Assembly (NCBI RefSeq): GCF_007678255.1
Contig: NZ_VEED01000004.1
Location: forward strand, 124,001-188,000
Origin: Bacillus sp. X1(2014)
GTDB lineage: Bacteria > Bacillota > Bacilli > Bacillales_B > DSM-18226
Direction of reading: 5' to 3'
DNA length: 64,000 nucleotides
Shown: one piece after another, positions 32,598-42,185 of the stretch
How positions within the stretch are numbered: position 1 is the first letter of the stretch
How the letters are laid out: every line of letters begins with the position of its first letter
Made by a program: the position numbers and the translations under genes
The notes under the pieces: generated by a model
What the model saw: the letters and a program-made list of their open reading frames with translations, nothing else
Told to the model about the DNA's origin: nothing
Databases searched by the model: none

Positions 32598-33692
32598 GTG
32601 ATCAATAAGATACTTACTATGGTGTGTTTTGCCATTATGCTTACTGTAGCTGGGAATTCGATACATAGTGTTCAGGCCGAATCTGTAACTGACAAAAAAC
32701 CCTCTCAACCAACTCAACTTGACAATCTTACTATTCAAGGTAATTCTTTAAGCTTAAATAACCAGTTAAATCGGGGTTCCAAGGCCATCCAAACAAATGA
32801 CCTAGAAATAAAAAAAATTAAGTCCGAACGCAAACAAGCCAAAACAGAGGTCAAACAGCTCAAAAAAGACCTTCGGAGCTTAGCAAAGGATATGAATAAG
32901 CGAAAAAGTATCTTACGCGAACGTGCTCGATCCTATCAACAAACTGACAAGCATATTGCCTATCTTGATGTACTCCTAGGGGCAAAAAGTCTTAGTGATT
33001 TTGTAGATCGTGTCGGTGCCGTGGCTGCCATTGCAGAGGCAGATCAAAATCTTCTCGAGCAACAAGAAACACTGCAACAGGAATACGATAACAAAAAGAT
33101 CTCTTTAGAAAGAAAAATAGCCGACCTCAAAATTATGAAGAAAAAAATAAAAACGGCAAGAACTTTTCTAATAAAACAAGAAAATGAATACGCAATGCTA
33201 AGAGTGCAACATAACAAGCAATTAAGAAACAAAGATAAGATTAATGTTAATGAGAGGAGGAAGGATAAGGGTGAAACATACATAAATGCAGCTTCTGATA
33301 ATGTAAGCGACTACATAGGGACTGTCATTACCGCTGGAAATAAGTATGTTGGTAACTCTGTTTACGTGTTTGGCGGCGGTAGAAATAAAAATGATATTGC
33401 CCTTGGAAGATTTGATTGCTCCGGCTTTGTCCACTGGGCGTTTGCGCAGGCTGGCATTGAAATCGGCACCTCTACGTCGACAATTAAAAATGATGGCAGG
33501 CAGGTTTCTCCCGAAGATATGCGGCCAGGTGACCTTGTTTTCTTTGACACCTACAAAAAAGACGGGCATGTAGGAATTTATCTTGGCGATGGGAAATTTA
33601 TCGGTTCCCAAAGTTCAACAGGTGTTGCGGTCGCCGATATGACAAAAGGCTATTGGAAAAACGTGTTTAAGGGTCGTGTGGTTCGAATTTAA
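32598..33692 (+). CDS. NlpC/P60 peptidoglycan hydrolase with coiled-coil N-terminus (CwlO-like)
   Basis: 364 aa from GTG 32598; a downstream ATG at 32619 is an alternative. A signal peptide (VCFAIMLTVAGNSIHSVQA) ends near residue 30. Residues ~60-215 are a charged coiled coil with two segments (KKIKSERKQAKTEVKQLKKD and the region near SLERKIADLKIMKKKIK), as in CwlO/PcsB proteins controlled by FtsEX. The NlpC/P60 domain (~240-364) has FDCSGFVHWAF with the catalytic Cys, DGHVGIYLGDG with His, and a third polar residue after it. It cleaves peptide cross-links in the wall. Confidence 0.9.
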   Translation: MINKILTMVCFAIMLTVAGNSIHSVQAESVTDKKPSQPTQLDNLTIQGNSLSLNNQLNRGSKAIQTNDLEIKKIKSERKQAKTEVKQLKKDLRSLAKDMNKRKSILRERARSYQQTDKHIAYLDVLLGAKSLSDFVDRVGAVAAIAEADQNLLEQQETLQQEYDNKKISLERKIADLKIMKKKIKTARTFLIKQENEYAMLRVQHNKQLRNKDKINVNERRKDKGETYINAASDNVSDYIGTVITAGNKYVGNSVYVFGGGRNKNDIALGRFDCSGFVHWAFAQAGIEIGTSTSTIKNDGRQVSPEDMRPGDLVFFDTYKKDGHVGIYLGDGKFIGSQSSTGVAVADMTKGYWKNVFKGRVVRI

Positions 33693-33706
33693 GAGATTAA
33701 AATAGA

Positions 33707-33745
33707 TTCATAAGGACCGATCCCCTTCGGTTCGGTCCTTATGAA
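33707..33745. terminator. Strong bidirectional terminator
   Basis: TTCATAAGGACCGA and TCGGTCCTTATGAA, 14 perfect pairs, with an inner CCTTCGG loop, between two convergent genes. Confidence 0.85.
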
Positions 33746-33752
33746 ATACTCA

Positions 33753-34739
33753 TCACTTTTGCCCTGCCCCCTTAACTAACGGGGCAATTCTATCAATTCG
33801 ATTGGTCCATATTCCTCCTGTATAGTGATCTGGCAATCGTTTTAGATCATCCGCTGAATCAAATCCTTCAGACCAGCCTCCATCCCCTGCGACCAGAATG
33901 ACTCTGGTGTTAACACTATCCATACGGTTTAAAAATTTATTAGGCCAGCCCCATAACAGTGGTGCATATTTTTCAGGCACATGTAATTGTGAATTCTCAC
34001 AGGCTGATGGGATATAACCAGTCCATCCTACTCCTAAATAAGGAATCAAACAGCTTTTCAGCGTAGCCATTGACATCACTCTTAGCTCTGGAAGCTGTTC
34101 TTTTAATGCAGCAATTGGTTGATCGTCCCCGTAAACAGTTAGCTGACTCAGGCGTTTTTCCGGTAGTTTTGATAGAAACCCAACGAGCATCGTCCCCTCT
34201 TTTGGGTCAGCGTTTTTAATATGTATCAAGAATGGTTTATCAGAAAAATGCTTCAACACTTCGTCTAGTGACGGCATTAATCCCACTCCTTTTCCACGGA
34301 AAGGAAAAGTCTTACCGTTATCTGCTGTATATCCGTATCCAATATCGACCTTTTTTAATTCTGCCATTGTGTAGTCTTTGGTAGACCCTTTCACATTTGT
34401 GCGGCACTCAAGGGTTCCGTCATGGAACACGGCAAATTGACCATCTTTTGTTGGTTTTATATCTAATTCAACAAGGTCAGCACCGGCAGCAAAGGCAACT
34501 TTCATTGAGGACAGCGTGTTTTCTAAGTAGGCATGCTCGGGTTCATAAATACGCTCCGCTGTACATGTATCCCATTCTATCCCTTTCATCGAAAAAGTCT
34601 GGCCAAGCCCGCGGTGTGCCAGCAAGAACGGCTCTCCCTTACGATTCTTTGTTAATAAAGAACTATTATTAAAGAACATAAATACAATTAATAAAATCAG
34701 AAATAATCCGAGCCTTTTTAATCCTTTTTTGAACTTCAT
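33753..34739 (-). CDS. Glycerophosphodiester phosphodiesterase-family protein
   Basis: 328 aa. One N-terminal membrane helix (LGLFLILLIVFMFF) anchors the domain outside. The GDPD motifs are LLAHRGLGQ (His, Arg), LENTLSSMKVAFAAGADLVELDIKPTKDG (Glu, Asp) and FAVFHDGTLECRT (second His). The enzyme hydrolyses glycerophosphodiesters, or lipoteichoic-acid-type substrates, with Ca2+ or Mg2+. The catalytic residues are intact. An insertion between HRG and ENT (residues ~48-72) is longer than usual. Monocistronic. Confidence 0.88.
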   Translation of the reverse strand: MKFKKGLKRLGLFLILLIVFMFFNNSSLLTKNRKGEPFLLAHRGLGQTFSMKGIEWDTCTAERIYEPEHAYLENTLSSMKVAFAAGADLVELDIKPTKDGQFAVFHDGTLECRTNVKGSTKDYTMAELKKVDIGYGYTADNGKTFPFRGKGVGLMPSLDEVLKHFSDKPFLIHIKNADPKEGTMLVGFLSKLPEKRLSQLTVYGDDQPIAALKEQLPELRVMSMATLKSCLIPYLGVGWTGYIPSACENSQLHVPEKYAPLLWGWPNKFLNRMDSVNTRVILVAGDGGWSEGFDSADDLKRLPDHYTGGIWTNRIDRIAPLVKGAGQK

Positions 34740-34821
34740 TTATTTCCTCCATTGAGATCCATTAAGATTTCCTCTTATTCATCATAATGGAAAGCATGTT
34801 TGCAGACAATTTTAAGAATAA

Positions 34822-34862
34822 AAAAACACCCTTCCACTATTCAAATGAATGTGGAAAGGTGT
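34822..34862 (-). terminator. Terminator of the 59-aa gene
   Basis: ACACC-TTCCAC pairs with GTGGAA-GGTGT with one bulge; on the minus strand it is followed by a T7 run. Confidence 0.8.
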
Positions 34863-34870
34863 CCTTTCAA

Positions 34871-35050
34871 TTAAATAAGTGGTCGGCCGGCATCTGGAGA
34901 TAGATTTGGATCTCCGCCACCAATGATAACCGCACTCTCTGGCTGAATATCATTATCCTCTAGGTTTGCGGTAAGATTGGTTTTGCTATTTTTATTATCT
35001 TTCATATTATTTTGAAATTCCTGTGGTACATTCTTTTTTTCTTTGTCCAT
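34871..35050 (-). CDS. Small acidic protein of 59 aa, unknown
   Basis: MDKEKKNVPQEF start with AAGGGGTG 6 nt before the ATG. The product is hydrophilic and ends in a Gly/Pro-rich segment (VIIGGGDPNLSPDAGRPLI). There is no membrane helix or cysteine. Good ribosome site, acidic/basic balance and its own terminator make it a likely real small gene. Possibly a spore or stress protein; nothing in the sequence settles it. Confidence 0.65.
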   Translation of the reverse strand: MDKEKKNVPQEFQNNMKDNKNSKTNLTANLEDNDIQPESAVIIGGGDPNLSPDAGRPLI

Positions 35051-35100
35051 GGTTACACCCCTTTTTACAGGTAGTGTTTGTAAAACTATACGGAATTATA

Positions 35101-35922
35101 CTAAATCTTTACTATCACTCTCTCTTTGTTCTTAAAATAAACCCATTCCTTGAATCCAATTTCCTTGAGACGTTGCTGAACTAGATCAAAATCGTCCCCT
35201 ACTCGATGCGGATCATGAGCATCGGATCCAAAGGTTACCTTTACACCATAGTGAAGTGCCATTTCAAGAATATCGTCCGACGGATACCAGCCGCCAACGT
35301 CCTTGGTTTTTCCAGAAGTGTTGATTTCAATTGCAATATTATATTCTCCAATCACTTTTAGGGTATGTTCGACCGCAGCTGTCTGAATGGATGAAAAAGC
35401 AGGATAAAATCCTTTCATGGCGTCAATATGCCCGAGGATTTGAAACATACCACTTCGTGCGGATTGCTCAATCAGCGAATAGTAATTTTCTTTCGACTTG
35501 ATCTTTTCTTTTTCTGTTAAGCCGTTCCATCTCTTTTTATTAAAAATACTTACTCCGTCAACATAGTGAACTGATCCAATGATGTAATCAAAAGGATACG
35601 GTTCAAAACAGGAGCGGTAAATCTCAACTGACTCAGGGAAGAAATCTGACTCTACTCCAAGCAGCACATCAATTTTCTCTCTATACGTCTGTTTCAATTG
35701 AAGGACTTCGTTAATGTATTCGGGAAACGCACTTTTTGCCATGGCGATGTTGGGATGGAGTTGATCCACCTCACTGCTGAAGTATGGGGAATGATCAGCG
35801 ATACCGATTACATTTAATCCTCTTTCAATTGCGGCTTCAATATAATCACGTATTTTGCCACGTGCATGACCGCACCGATCATGATGGGTATGTAAATCAA
35901 ATTTCGAATGTAATATTTCCAC
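35101..35922 (-). CDS. PHP-domain histidinol-phosphatase family protein
   Basis: 273 aa from GTG 35922 with a TGAGGTGA site; the in-frame ATG at 35952 is upstream of it and has no site. PHP metal ligands: FDLHTHHDRCGHA at the start, IADHSPYF, then LLGVESDFFP, IGSVHYVDG, GHIDAMKG, and VTFGSDAHDPHRVG near the end. This is the HisK/YtvP-type trinuclear-metal phosphatase, which dephosphorylates histidinol phosphate or a related small phosphate. There are no other his genes around, so a different substrate is possible. Confidence 0.88.
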   Translation of the reverse strand: MEILHSKFDLHTHHDRCGHARGKIRDYIEAAIERGLNVIGIADHSPYFSSEVDQLHPNIAMAKSAFPEYINEVLQLKQTYREKIDVLLGVESDFFPESVEIYRSCFEPYPFDYIIGSVHYVDGVSIFNKKRWNGLTEKEKIKSKENYYSLIEQSARSGMFQILGHIDAMKGFYPAFSSIQTAAVEHTLKVIGEYNIAIEINTSGKTKDVGGWYPSDDILEMALHYGVKVTFGSDAHDPHRVGDDFDLVQQRLKEIGFKEWVYFKNKERVIVKI

Positions 35923-36025
35923 AATTTTCACCTCAATTATTAATATGTACATTCTCTAGAAAAGATTAATCCAAGCTAAAAAAATAAAACACCTTCCATT
36001 GAAGATGTTTTCGATTCTACACCAC

Positions 36026-36589
36026 TTATATATAAGTCTGATTGATTGAATTAAGAGGAACTTCACGTTTATCTCGTCTTCTTTTTTGCCTTTTTGCTTT
36101 TTCTTTTTCATAAGAATGATACACAATGAAATAAGAACAAACGCCAAGAATTAACCCGAAAATCGACATTCCTATTAATGTATGAATTCCTCCATGAAGG
36201 ATACTTACGAGCGTATGAAAATCGCCATGGATTAATTTTTTAAACGAAAAAGAGGAATGGTGCCCGATATGAACTTTCATTGGAAAAAGAAATTTCCCTA
36301 ATGTTTTTGCAAAAGGTAACAAAATGACTGGGAGCAGTGTTAATTTTCCGATCACATTCCCAATAATTGATGCAGGTAATGAACCTTTCGCTATACGGAC
36401 AATCGGAACAAAAAATATATAGATAAGTGATCCTGTGGACAGAACCAACATTTCTAAGCCAAGGCCAAGGGCAAATCCTAAGGATACTTTTTTAGCTCCA
36501 CCAGGAGACCTGAGCAGTTTAATTATATTTAACTTAAAAGCACGTCCAAATCGTTGAAAAAAATTATACTTTTTTGGTTTAATGCTCAT
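36026..36589 (-). CDS. DUF2062 membrane protein
   Basis: 187 aa with about three hydrophobic segments (GFALGLGLEMLVLSTG, IIGNVIGKLTLLPVILLPF and GMSIFGLILGVCSYFIVYH). The FALGLGLEM and GNVIGKLTLLP blocks are typical of DUF2062. The C-terminus is strongly basic (KAKRQKRRRDKRE). The function of the family is unknown; members occur next to glycosyltransferases in some bacteria, which is not the case here. Confidence 0.8.
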   Translation of the reverse strand: MSIKPKKYNFFQRFGRAFKLNIIKLLRSPGGAKKVSLGFALGLGLEMLVLSTGSLIYIFFVPIVRIAKGSLPASIIGNVIGKLTLLPVILLPFAKTLGKFLFPMKVHIGHHSSFSFKKLIHGDFHTLVSILHGGIHTLIGMSIFGLILGVCSYFIVYHSYEKEKAKRQKRRRDKREVPLNSINQTYI

Positions 36590-36718
36590 ATAGGTATCTC
36601 CTTACTAAGATAGTTAACTTTATTATACTCTATATAAGCCATAACTACTATTCTAACAAATTAACTTCTGAAATAAATTTAGAGCAGTCTCCATGTGGAA
36701 ACCACTCCAGTTCAAGCG

Positions 36719-37519
36719 TCATGCTTTTACCTCTTTATTTAAATATATTGTTAGAACTTCTTTAACTGAATCCCTTCTTCTATTTAGTGCAGTATCATAA
36801 GCTTGTTCTCTAATAAACACGGGCAAATGTACAAGTGATTTTAATTGAGCGTAAGTACCGCTTGGTTCGATTTCAATATCGACAATATTATAACTCCACT
36901 CGATTTCTGCAGGAATATGGATCGCATTGATTCCCAGCTCGAGCGCAGGTTTGATGTCCGTCTTTAGTGAGTTCCCAATCATCCAGGTAGTCTTTTTATC
37001 AGTGTTGATTTTATTTAGAATCTGTTGCAGTGCATCTGTGTTTTTATGTTCGTAAATAAAAATTCTGTCCTCAAAGTAATCCGTTAAGCCCAGTTGAGTA
37101 ATTTTTCTGCTTTGGTTTGCTTCATCCCCTCCTGTAAATAATAACAACTGATGTCCATCTGCTTGTAAGGTATCCAGGATTTCATACATATATGGAAATG
37201 GTTTTACCTTTCGTTGAAAGACACTTTGACCAATTTTTTCAATTTGATTTATTTCAGACCCCTTCAGTTTCCTTCCAAATCTTAGGCAAAAATACTGATA
37301 GGTTGCCACTAAGGATTGCGTATATAATGAAGAATGCAAGCCTTTTTTTTCCACGCCTTTTATGTCAATTTCAGACTGCTTTTCGAGAATTTCTTTCTTC
37401 GATACAGATTTAAACCATTTCTTCATCACATTTGCAAATCTGTTTCGAGATTCTACAAAGTATTTATTGCAATGAATTAAGGTGTCATCTAAATCCAATA
37501 TTAAGGTTTGTTGATTCAT
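36719..37519 (-). CDS. HAD-family hydrolase
   Basis: 266 aa. LILDLDDTLIHCNK (nucleophile and acid Asp) opens the protein; the cap domain is helical (~20-110); LLLFTGGDEANQSRK carries motif II (Thr); GNSLKTDIKPALELG is motif IV. This is a YfnB-like subfamily I enzyme with a phosphatase or phosphonatase activity; the substrate cannot be read. Monocistronic between a minus-strand DUF2062 gene (129 bp away) and a divergent MFS gene. Confidence 0.85.
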   Translation of the reverse strand: MNQQTLILDLDDTLIHCNKYFVESRNRFANVMKKWFKSVSKKEILEKQSEIDIKGVEKKGLHSSLYTQSLVATYQYFCLRFGRKLKGSEINQIEKIGQSVFQRKVKPFPYMYEILDTLQADGHQLLLFTGGDEANQSRKITQLGLTDYFEDRIFIYEHKNTDALQQILNKINTDKKTTWMIGNSLKTDIKPALELGINAIHIPAEIEWSYNIVDIEIEPSGTYAQLKSLVHLPVFIREQAYDTALNRRRDSVKEVLTIYLNKEVKA

Positions 37520-37754
37520 GAACCAATTCCCCCTTTAATAATGGTATAAACTAAATATATGGGTTTACATCATTTTCATGATAAAATAAGCCTTTCCCAT
37601 TTAAAGTTAGTACATTAGCATTAGAGGACTTTATATCTGTTGAATTAACGATTTCAATATAATAGTAGCTCTAAACAAGTTAGTGCCTTAAAAGACAAAA
37701 ATCCAAATTTATGTTGTATAATAAGAAAATTATAGCTAACAGGAGTAGAGATCA

Positions 37755-39020
37755 TTGGAAAAACAAAATAGCAAGTATCGATGGGTCGTTTTTGTGTCAG
37801 TTTTATTAACGTATTTATTAATTGTGAGTCAGCGAACAGCTCCGGGATTGATTTCCGACCAATTAATGAAAGATTTTAACATTACCGCCTCTACGATTGG
37901 ATTATTAGCAAGTATTCAATTTTTTGCTTATGCTGGTTTACAAATACCGGTAGGGATCTTGTCTGATCGGTTTGGTCCTAATTACTTTCTAGTGATAGGG
38001 GCGCTTCTTACAGGGATAGGTACGTTAATTTATAGCACCGCCTCACATGAAGTCGTGTTTCTTTTGGCTAGATTATTGGTAGGGATGGGTGATGCAGCAA
38101 TATGGGTTAATTTAGTATTGATCCTTAGTCAGTGGTTTAAAGTAAGAGAATTTGTTGGATTACTAGGTATTGCGGGAATGGCAGGAAGTTTTGGCTTTTT
38201 GTTAGCGACCGTGCCCCTCTCTGCATGGATTACGATATCCGGGTGGCGCACACCTTTTTTTACAACTGGTATCCTATTACTTCTTTGCAGCGTCCTACTT
38301 TATATCGTGCTCATACAAAAACCTAAGAAAATGACGTGGAAAAGTACAGCCAGTAATAAACCCAAAAAACCACGTGAAAATACGCTGATTTTGTTACGCC
38401 GGATTTTCACCACGCGTCAAGCATGGGCCGCATTCTTTTGTCACTTTGGTGCTGTTGGAACGTATGTAGGATTTATTGGATCGTGGGCTGTCCCTTATGG
38501 GATGCATGTATATGGGTTGTCTCGTTCAGATTCAAGTCAGCTGATTATGATCGGTCTTATCGGAGCTATTATTGGTGCTCCTTTAACCAGCTGGATTTCA
38601 AGCCGCTTCGACTCGATTAAACGAATCTACGTTGTTGTTCACTGCATTGTAACTTTATCCTGGGTGTCATTTATAATCATGAACGGAAAGCCGCCAATCC
38701 TGATGCTTACGATTATTTTCTTTATTATTGGGTATGGAAATGGGGCGAGTGCCTTAACCTTTGCGATTGTCAGAAAATCCTTTGATATCAAAGAGGTCGG
38801 AGTGGTTTCTGGTTTTGCCAATATGGGCGGATTTTTAAGTGCTGTCCTTTTACCAAGCATTTTCGGGAAAGTTTTAGACCATTTCCATGCATCCGAAAGC
38901 AGTGTAGGTTACCATTATGGTTTTATGATCCCTGTTCTTTTCTCCATCCTAGGGTTATTCGGCGGATTAATTATCATTGAACAACGTAAGGAAGTCGTTC
39001 ACCAGACACAAGCAAACTAA
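37755..39020 (+). CDS. MFS transporter
   Basis: 421 aa from TTG 37755 (AGGAG about 9 nt before). Twelve membrane helices. GILSDRFGPNYFLVIGALL is the MFS loop 2-3 motif, and LARLLVGMGDAAIW fits helix 4 of the sugar-phosphate/anion-symporter or Nar-like group. A basic central loop (KPKKMTWKSTASNKPKKPRE) follows helix 6. Substrate unknown; likely proton-coupled uptake or efflux of a small anion. It forms its own transcription unit. Confidence 0.88.
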   Translation: MEKQNSKYRWVVFVSVLLTYLLIVSQRTAPGLISDQLMKDFNITASTIGLLASIQFFAYAGLQIPVGILSDRFGPNYFLVIGALLTGIGTLIYSTASHEVVFLLARLLVGMGDAAIWVNLVLILSQWFKVREFVGLLGIAGMAGSFGFLLATVPLSAWITISGWRTPFFTTGILLLLCSVLLYIVLIQKPKKMTWKSTASNKPKKPRENTLILLRRIFTTRQAWAAFFCHFGAVGTYVGFIGSWAVPYGMHVYGLSRSDSSQLIMIGLIGAIIGAPLTSWISSRFDSIKRIYVVVHCIVTLSWVSFIIMNGKPPILMLTIIFFIIGYGNGASALTFAIVRKSFDIKEVGVVSGFANMGGFLSAVLLPSIFGKVLDHFHASESSVGYHYGFMIPVLFSILGLFGGLIIIEQRKEVVHQTQAN

Positions 39021-39027
39021 TGAAAAA

Positions 39028-39064
39028 AACTAGGAAACAGAACGGTGAGTTTCCTAGTTTTTTA
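39028..39064. terminator. Terminator between convergent genes
   Basis: AACTAGGAAAC and GTTTCCTAGTT, 11 perfect pairs, then a T run on the plus strand and A/T-rich sequence on the other side. Confidence 0.85.
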
Positions 39065-39065
39065 T

Positions 39066-39581
39066 TCATTCGATTGTATAATCCATAACCCATTCGGTGT
39101 TTGGCAGATAATTAATCAGGAAATGGCGGCCTTCCACTTTATTTTTGATCGGATAACGTGGATTTGGAGCAATGTTTAGTCTTTTGTTATTGATGATAAC
39201 TGTAATCGTTCCTTCTAATTGACCCTTGGATGTAGCTTTCTCATAAACAATTTTTGAAGGAATCCCTTCTATTTTCGCGTAATTCTTTTTAATGTAAGCA
39301 GGTGAATCCGCCCAAAATGAAGAAGCACTGTATAAAGCTGCGGCACCAATTCCAAGAATACCTAAACGATAAATCCAAACAACTGATGAGCCAATATAGG
39401 GTAATTTTTTCATCCTATTAAAGCCTTTCCAGTCGTCTTTTATTTTTAAACTATATAAAATAAAGGATAAACCAGCACCAGTTAACCCTATCGTGACAAA
39501 CGGGAAAATATTCGTATAGATTCCTAGTGGGACGAATAAGAAGAAGGTAATACCGAGTCCTAATATAAGTGGTGCTTTCAT
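39066..39581 (-). CDS. Membrane protein of 171 aa, unknown
   Basis: Two or three N-terminal helices (LILGLGITFFLFVPLGIY; FVTIGLTGAGLSFILYSL), a third at ~66-88 (WIYRLGILGIGAAALYSAS), and then an extracytosolic beta-rich domain (GQLEGTITVIINNKRLNIAP) ending in NTEWVMDYTIE. Similar three-helix proteins are conserved in Bacillus without assigned function. A clean terminator precedes it on the other strand. Confidence 0.65.
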   Translation of the reverse strand: MKAPLILGLGITFFLFVPLGIYTNIFPFVTIGLTGAGLSFILYSLKIKDDWKGFNRMKKLPYIGSSVVWIYRLGILGIGAAALYSASSFWADSPAYIKKNYAKIEGIPSKIVYEKATSKGQLEGTITVIINNKRLNIAPNPRYPIKNKVEGRHFLINYLPNTEWVMDYTIE

Positions 39582-39745
39582 ATATTACTCTCCTTTTAAA
39601 AATATATATTGGATAACTTTTCTCCTTTATTATGTGTAAACCCATTCTAAAATACTTAAGTTTAGATAAATTTTCCACCTCATGTTAAAATTATGTCAAG
39701 GGTGTGAACAAATAAACAATTTATTAGGACAGAAGGGTTTCTTTG

Positions 39746-40840
39746 ATGAATTTTACTATTGACGATCTAAGGGTTCGGTTCTGTATTACATTAGTAACCT
39801 CCTTAATCGGAGGGTTTTTATTCTCCATCATCCATTCACCGATTCCTTGGCTGCTTGGACCAATGACCGCGGTTTTAATTGGCTCTCGGTTCGGAACAGT
39901 TCAGTTTTACTGGCCAAAGATGATTCGAGATACCGGCTTAGTGATTGTCGGATATTCCATTGGTCTCTCGTTCACTAAAGAAGCACTCTTGGAAATCGTG
40001 GCGAAACTGCCTTCCATGTTATTGATGACGGTATTGCTTGTTTGTTTTTGTGCTGGAATCGCTTTTGTGGTATCCAAACTCTCTGGGGTCGATTATCCGA
40101 CTGTCTTGATTGGCAGTATTCCGGGCGGGCTTTCACAAATGATAATCTTTGCAGAAGAATTAAAAGGTATTAACATTACTACAGTAACGTTTCTTCAAGT
40201 TGCTCGATTGATTATGATTATTTTCTTTGTTCCCTTTCTTATCTTCGGACCATTTTTTAATCATACTTCCAACACAGTGTCTGGCTTGGTTACTGGTGGT
40301 GTGATCTCCCCTGGACCCCTTTTTCCAAAGGTTATTTGGTTTGGTTTAATATGTGTGGTTTGTGCTTTTCTTGCTAGAAAACTTCACTTTCCTACTCCCT
40401 ATTTATTAGGGCCAATATTAGGAACAGCAATCTTCAATTTAATGGGATTACAAGGTCCAGCCTTACCCCCTACTTTACTGGATGCCTCCCAATTTTTTAT
40501 TGGTGCTTATATTGGGCTGCTATTAAAGCCTGAGAAACTGGAACATAAAACAAAAATTATTTCGCTTGCACTCATTAGTGGGATGGTCATGATCTTGGTC
40601 TCTGTCGGGTTAAGTATACTGCTTGTTAGTTTTTATCATATTAACCATTCGACCAGTTTTTTAGCCTTAGCTCCTGGTGGTATGGATCAGATGGGAATTC
40701 TCGCTCATGCCATTCATGCTGATTTATCCATGGTTACCGGCTATCAAATCTTTCGCCTCCTTTTTATTTACTTTGTCGTTCCTCCAATTCTTAGATGGAT
40801 CTTTAGAGTGGGAATGGGAAAGACCGTAAACACTCCTTAA
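39746..40840 (+). CDS. AbrB-family membrane protein (duplicated, transporter-like)
   Basis: 364 aa from ATG 39746 (AAGGG 8 nt upstream). Ten or so membrane helices in two homologous halves, each with a GPMTAVLIGSRF/GPILGTAIFNLMG-type loop and an IPGGLSQM or APGGMDQMG motif. These PGGxxQM repeats are the hallmark of the AbrB family, unrelated to the AbrB regulator. Members are annotated as ammonia monooxygenase-like, but are probably transporters. No substrate is known. Confidence 0.85.
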   Translation: MNFTIDDLRVRFCITLVTSLIGGFLFSIIHSPIPWLLGPMTAVLIGSRFGTVQFYWPKMIRDTGLVIVGYSIGLSFTKEALLEIVAKLPSMLLMTVLLVCFCAGIAFVVSKLSGVDYPTVLIGSIPGGLSQMIIFAEELKGINITTVTFLQVARLIMIIFFVPFLIFGPFFNHTSNTVSGLVTGGVISPGPLFPKVIWFGLICVVCAFLARKLHFPTPYLLGPILGTAIFNLMGLQGPALPPTLLDASQFFIGAYIGLLLKPEKLEHKTKIISLALISGMVMILVSVGLSILLVSFYHINHSTSFLALAPGGMDQMGILAHAIHADLSMVTGYQIFRLLFIYFVVPPILRWIFRVGMGKTVNTP

Positions 40841-40912
40841 TTTTATGGTTTCAATTATTTGTATTTTATTTGATACAAGTAGTTAAACTATATGAAAAAC
40901 GGAGACTTGATT

Positions 40913-41650
40913 ATGGAACATAAAATAGCGATCATAACAGATATTCACGGGAATTTTTCAGCCTTAAAAGCTGTTTTGGATGATATTGATAAGGACAAAA
41001 CAACCGAGCATATTTATTGTTTAGGTGATTTGATCGGGATTGGGTATGAAACAAACGAGGTTCTTCAGCTGTTAACCTCACGTACTGATATTTCTTTTGT
41101 TATGGGAAATCATGATGAAGCTATTTTGGATATCATTGCTGGTAGAGAACCCTACAGCAGAGGTAAAGAAAAAGTCCATCACCAATGGATTGCAGCACAC
41201 ATTGACCGGAAGTTTATTCCGTTTTTAGATGAGATTCCCGTTACAGGAGATGCGGTTTACAATAGTAAAAGAATATTTTTTGTTCATTACCATTTAAGTG
41301 ACCAACATGTGTTTATTCCATTAGATAAAGAACCAACCGAGGCGAAGCTTGATGAACATTACCGAACTACTACTGCCGATATCGTTTGTTTTGGACATCA
41401 TCACGTCATCCACCACTTTAAATCAAATGGGCGACTTTATCTTAATCCTAGCTCCTTAGGCTGCAACTATCAGCCATTAGCCCCCTATGCCATGCTGACA
41501 ATCGGTGATCAAGGAGAAGTGTCCGTTGCTTTTAAAGAAGTGCCTTATGACAATAAGGAGTTTTTGTTGGGTTTTAAAAGACTGAATGTCCCTGATGGAG
41601 ATTATATATTGAAGGGCTTTTTTGGAGATCAGCATTTGAAGTTTTTGTAA
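40913..41650 (+). CDS. Metallophosphoesterase (calcineurin-like)
   Basis: 245 aa from ATG 40913 (GGAG upstream; the in-frame ATG at 40892 precedes the ribosome site). Motifs: IITDIHGNFSALKAVL (Asp, His), YCLGDLIGIG (Asp), MGNHDEAIL (Asn, His), FVHYHL (His) and FGHHHVIHHF (His pair). This is the two-metal phosphoesterase of the YfcE/PrpE-like group. It acts on phosphodiesters or protein/nucleotide phosphates in the cytosol. It is followed by a strong terminator. Confidence 0.92.
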   Translation: MEHKIAIITDIHGNFSALKAVLDDIDKDKTTEHIYCLGDLIGIGYETNEVLQLLTSRTDISFVMGNHDEAILDIIAGREPYSRGKEKVHHQWIAAHIDRKFIPFLDEIPVTGDAVYNSKRIFFVHYHLSDQHVFIPLDKEPTEAKLDEHYRTTTADIVCFGHHHVIHHFKSNGRLYLNPSSLGCNYQPLAPYAMLTIGDQGEVSVAFKEVPYDNKEFLLGFKRLNVPDGDYILKGFFGDQHLKFL

Positions 41651-41659
41651 AAAAGGTAA

Positions 41660-41695
41660 AATGAGCTTCGGCCTAGTGCCGAAGCTCATTACTTT
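41660..41695 (+). terminator. Terminator of the metallophosphoesterase gene
   Basis: ATGAGCTTCGGC-CTAGT-GCCGAAGCTCAT, 12 perfect pairs, then TACTTTTC. Confidence 0.85.
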
Positions 41696-41833
41696 TCAAA
41701 GACCTGTCATGTTCTCATTAATTAAAAATCTTTTGGGCTCGGATTTTGGCATAGGTCTAAAGACTAAAGGAAAATAGTAGGATTTACTTTCCCTGCATAT
41801 CTCTTAAAATACATAGAAGGAGGTTGAGAACCA

Positions 41834-42151
41834 ATGTTTAAAAGAGTAATCATCCTTTTGGTGCTCTCATCAATATTATTAGCTTTAGTATTAGTTAGAG
41901 ATCATACTTCAGCTCCTGTTAATGATTCAGTATCTAAAAATCAAAGTTCCTCTAAATACACTACAGTAGAATACAAGATTACAAAAATTAAAGGAAATCA
42001 ATACTACGGAAACAGCGAGGACGGAACAGACATTATTTTTTCTTCTAAGAACATCCTTTCAGTTGATAATATACAAGTTCATGATGTCGTCATTTGTTAT
42101 TTCGAAAAGAATAATTTAGGCAGTGGGTTAGTAAAAGTCGAAAAAAAATAA
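41834..42151 (+). CDS. Small exported protein, unknown
   Basis: 105 aa. A hydrophobic N-terminus (VIILLVLSSILLALVLV) with no lipobox Cys acts as signal or anchor. The rest is a small beta-rich domain (YTTVEYKITKIKGNQYYG, DGTDIIFSS) resembling an OB-like barrel, and a basic tail. An excellent site (AAGGAGGTTGAG) precedes the ATG. It may share a transcript with the next gene 34 bp downstream. Confidence 0.65.
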   Translation: MFKRVIILLVLSSILLALVLVRDHTSAPVNDSVSKNQSSSKYTTVEYKITKIKGNQYYGNSEDGTDIIFSSKNILSVDNIQVHDVVICYFEKNNLGSGLVKVEKK

Positions 42152-42185
42152 TTTCTACATATTAATTATAGAAAGGGTAATTAGT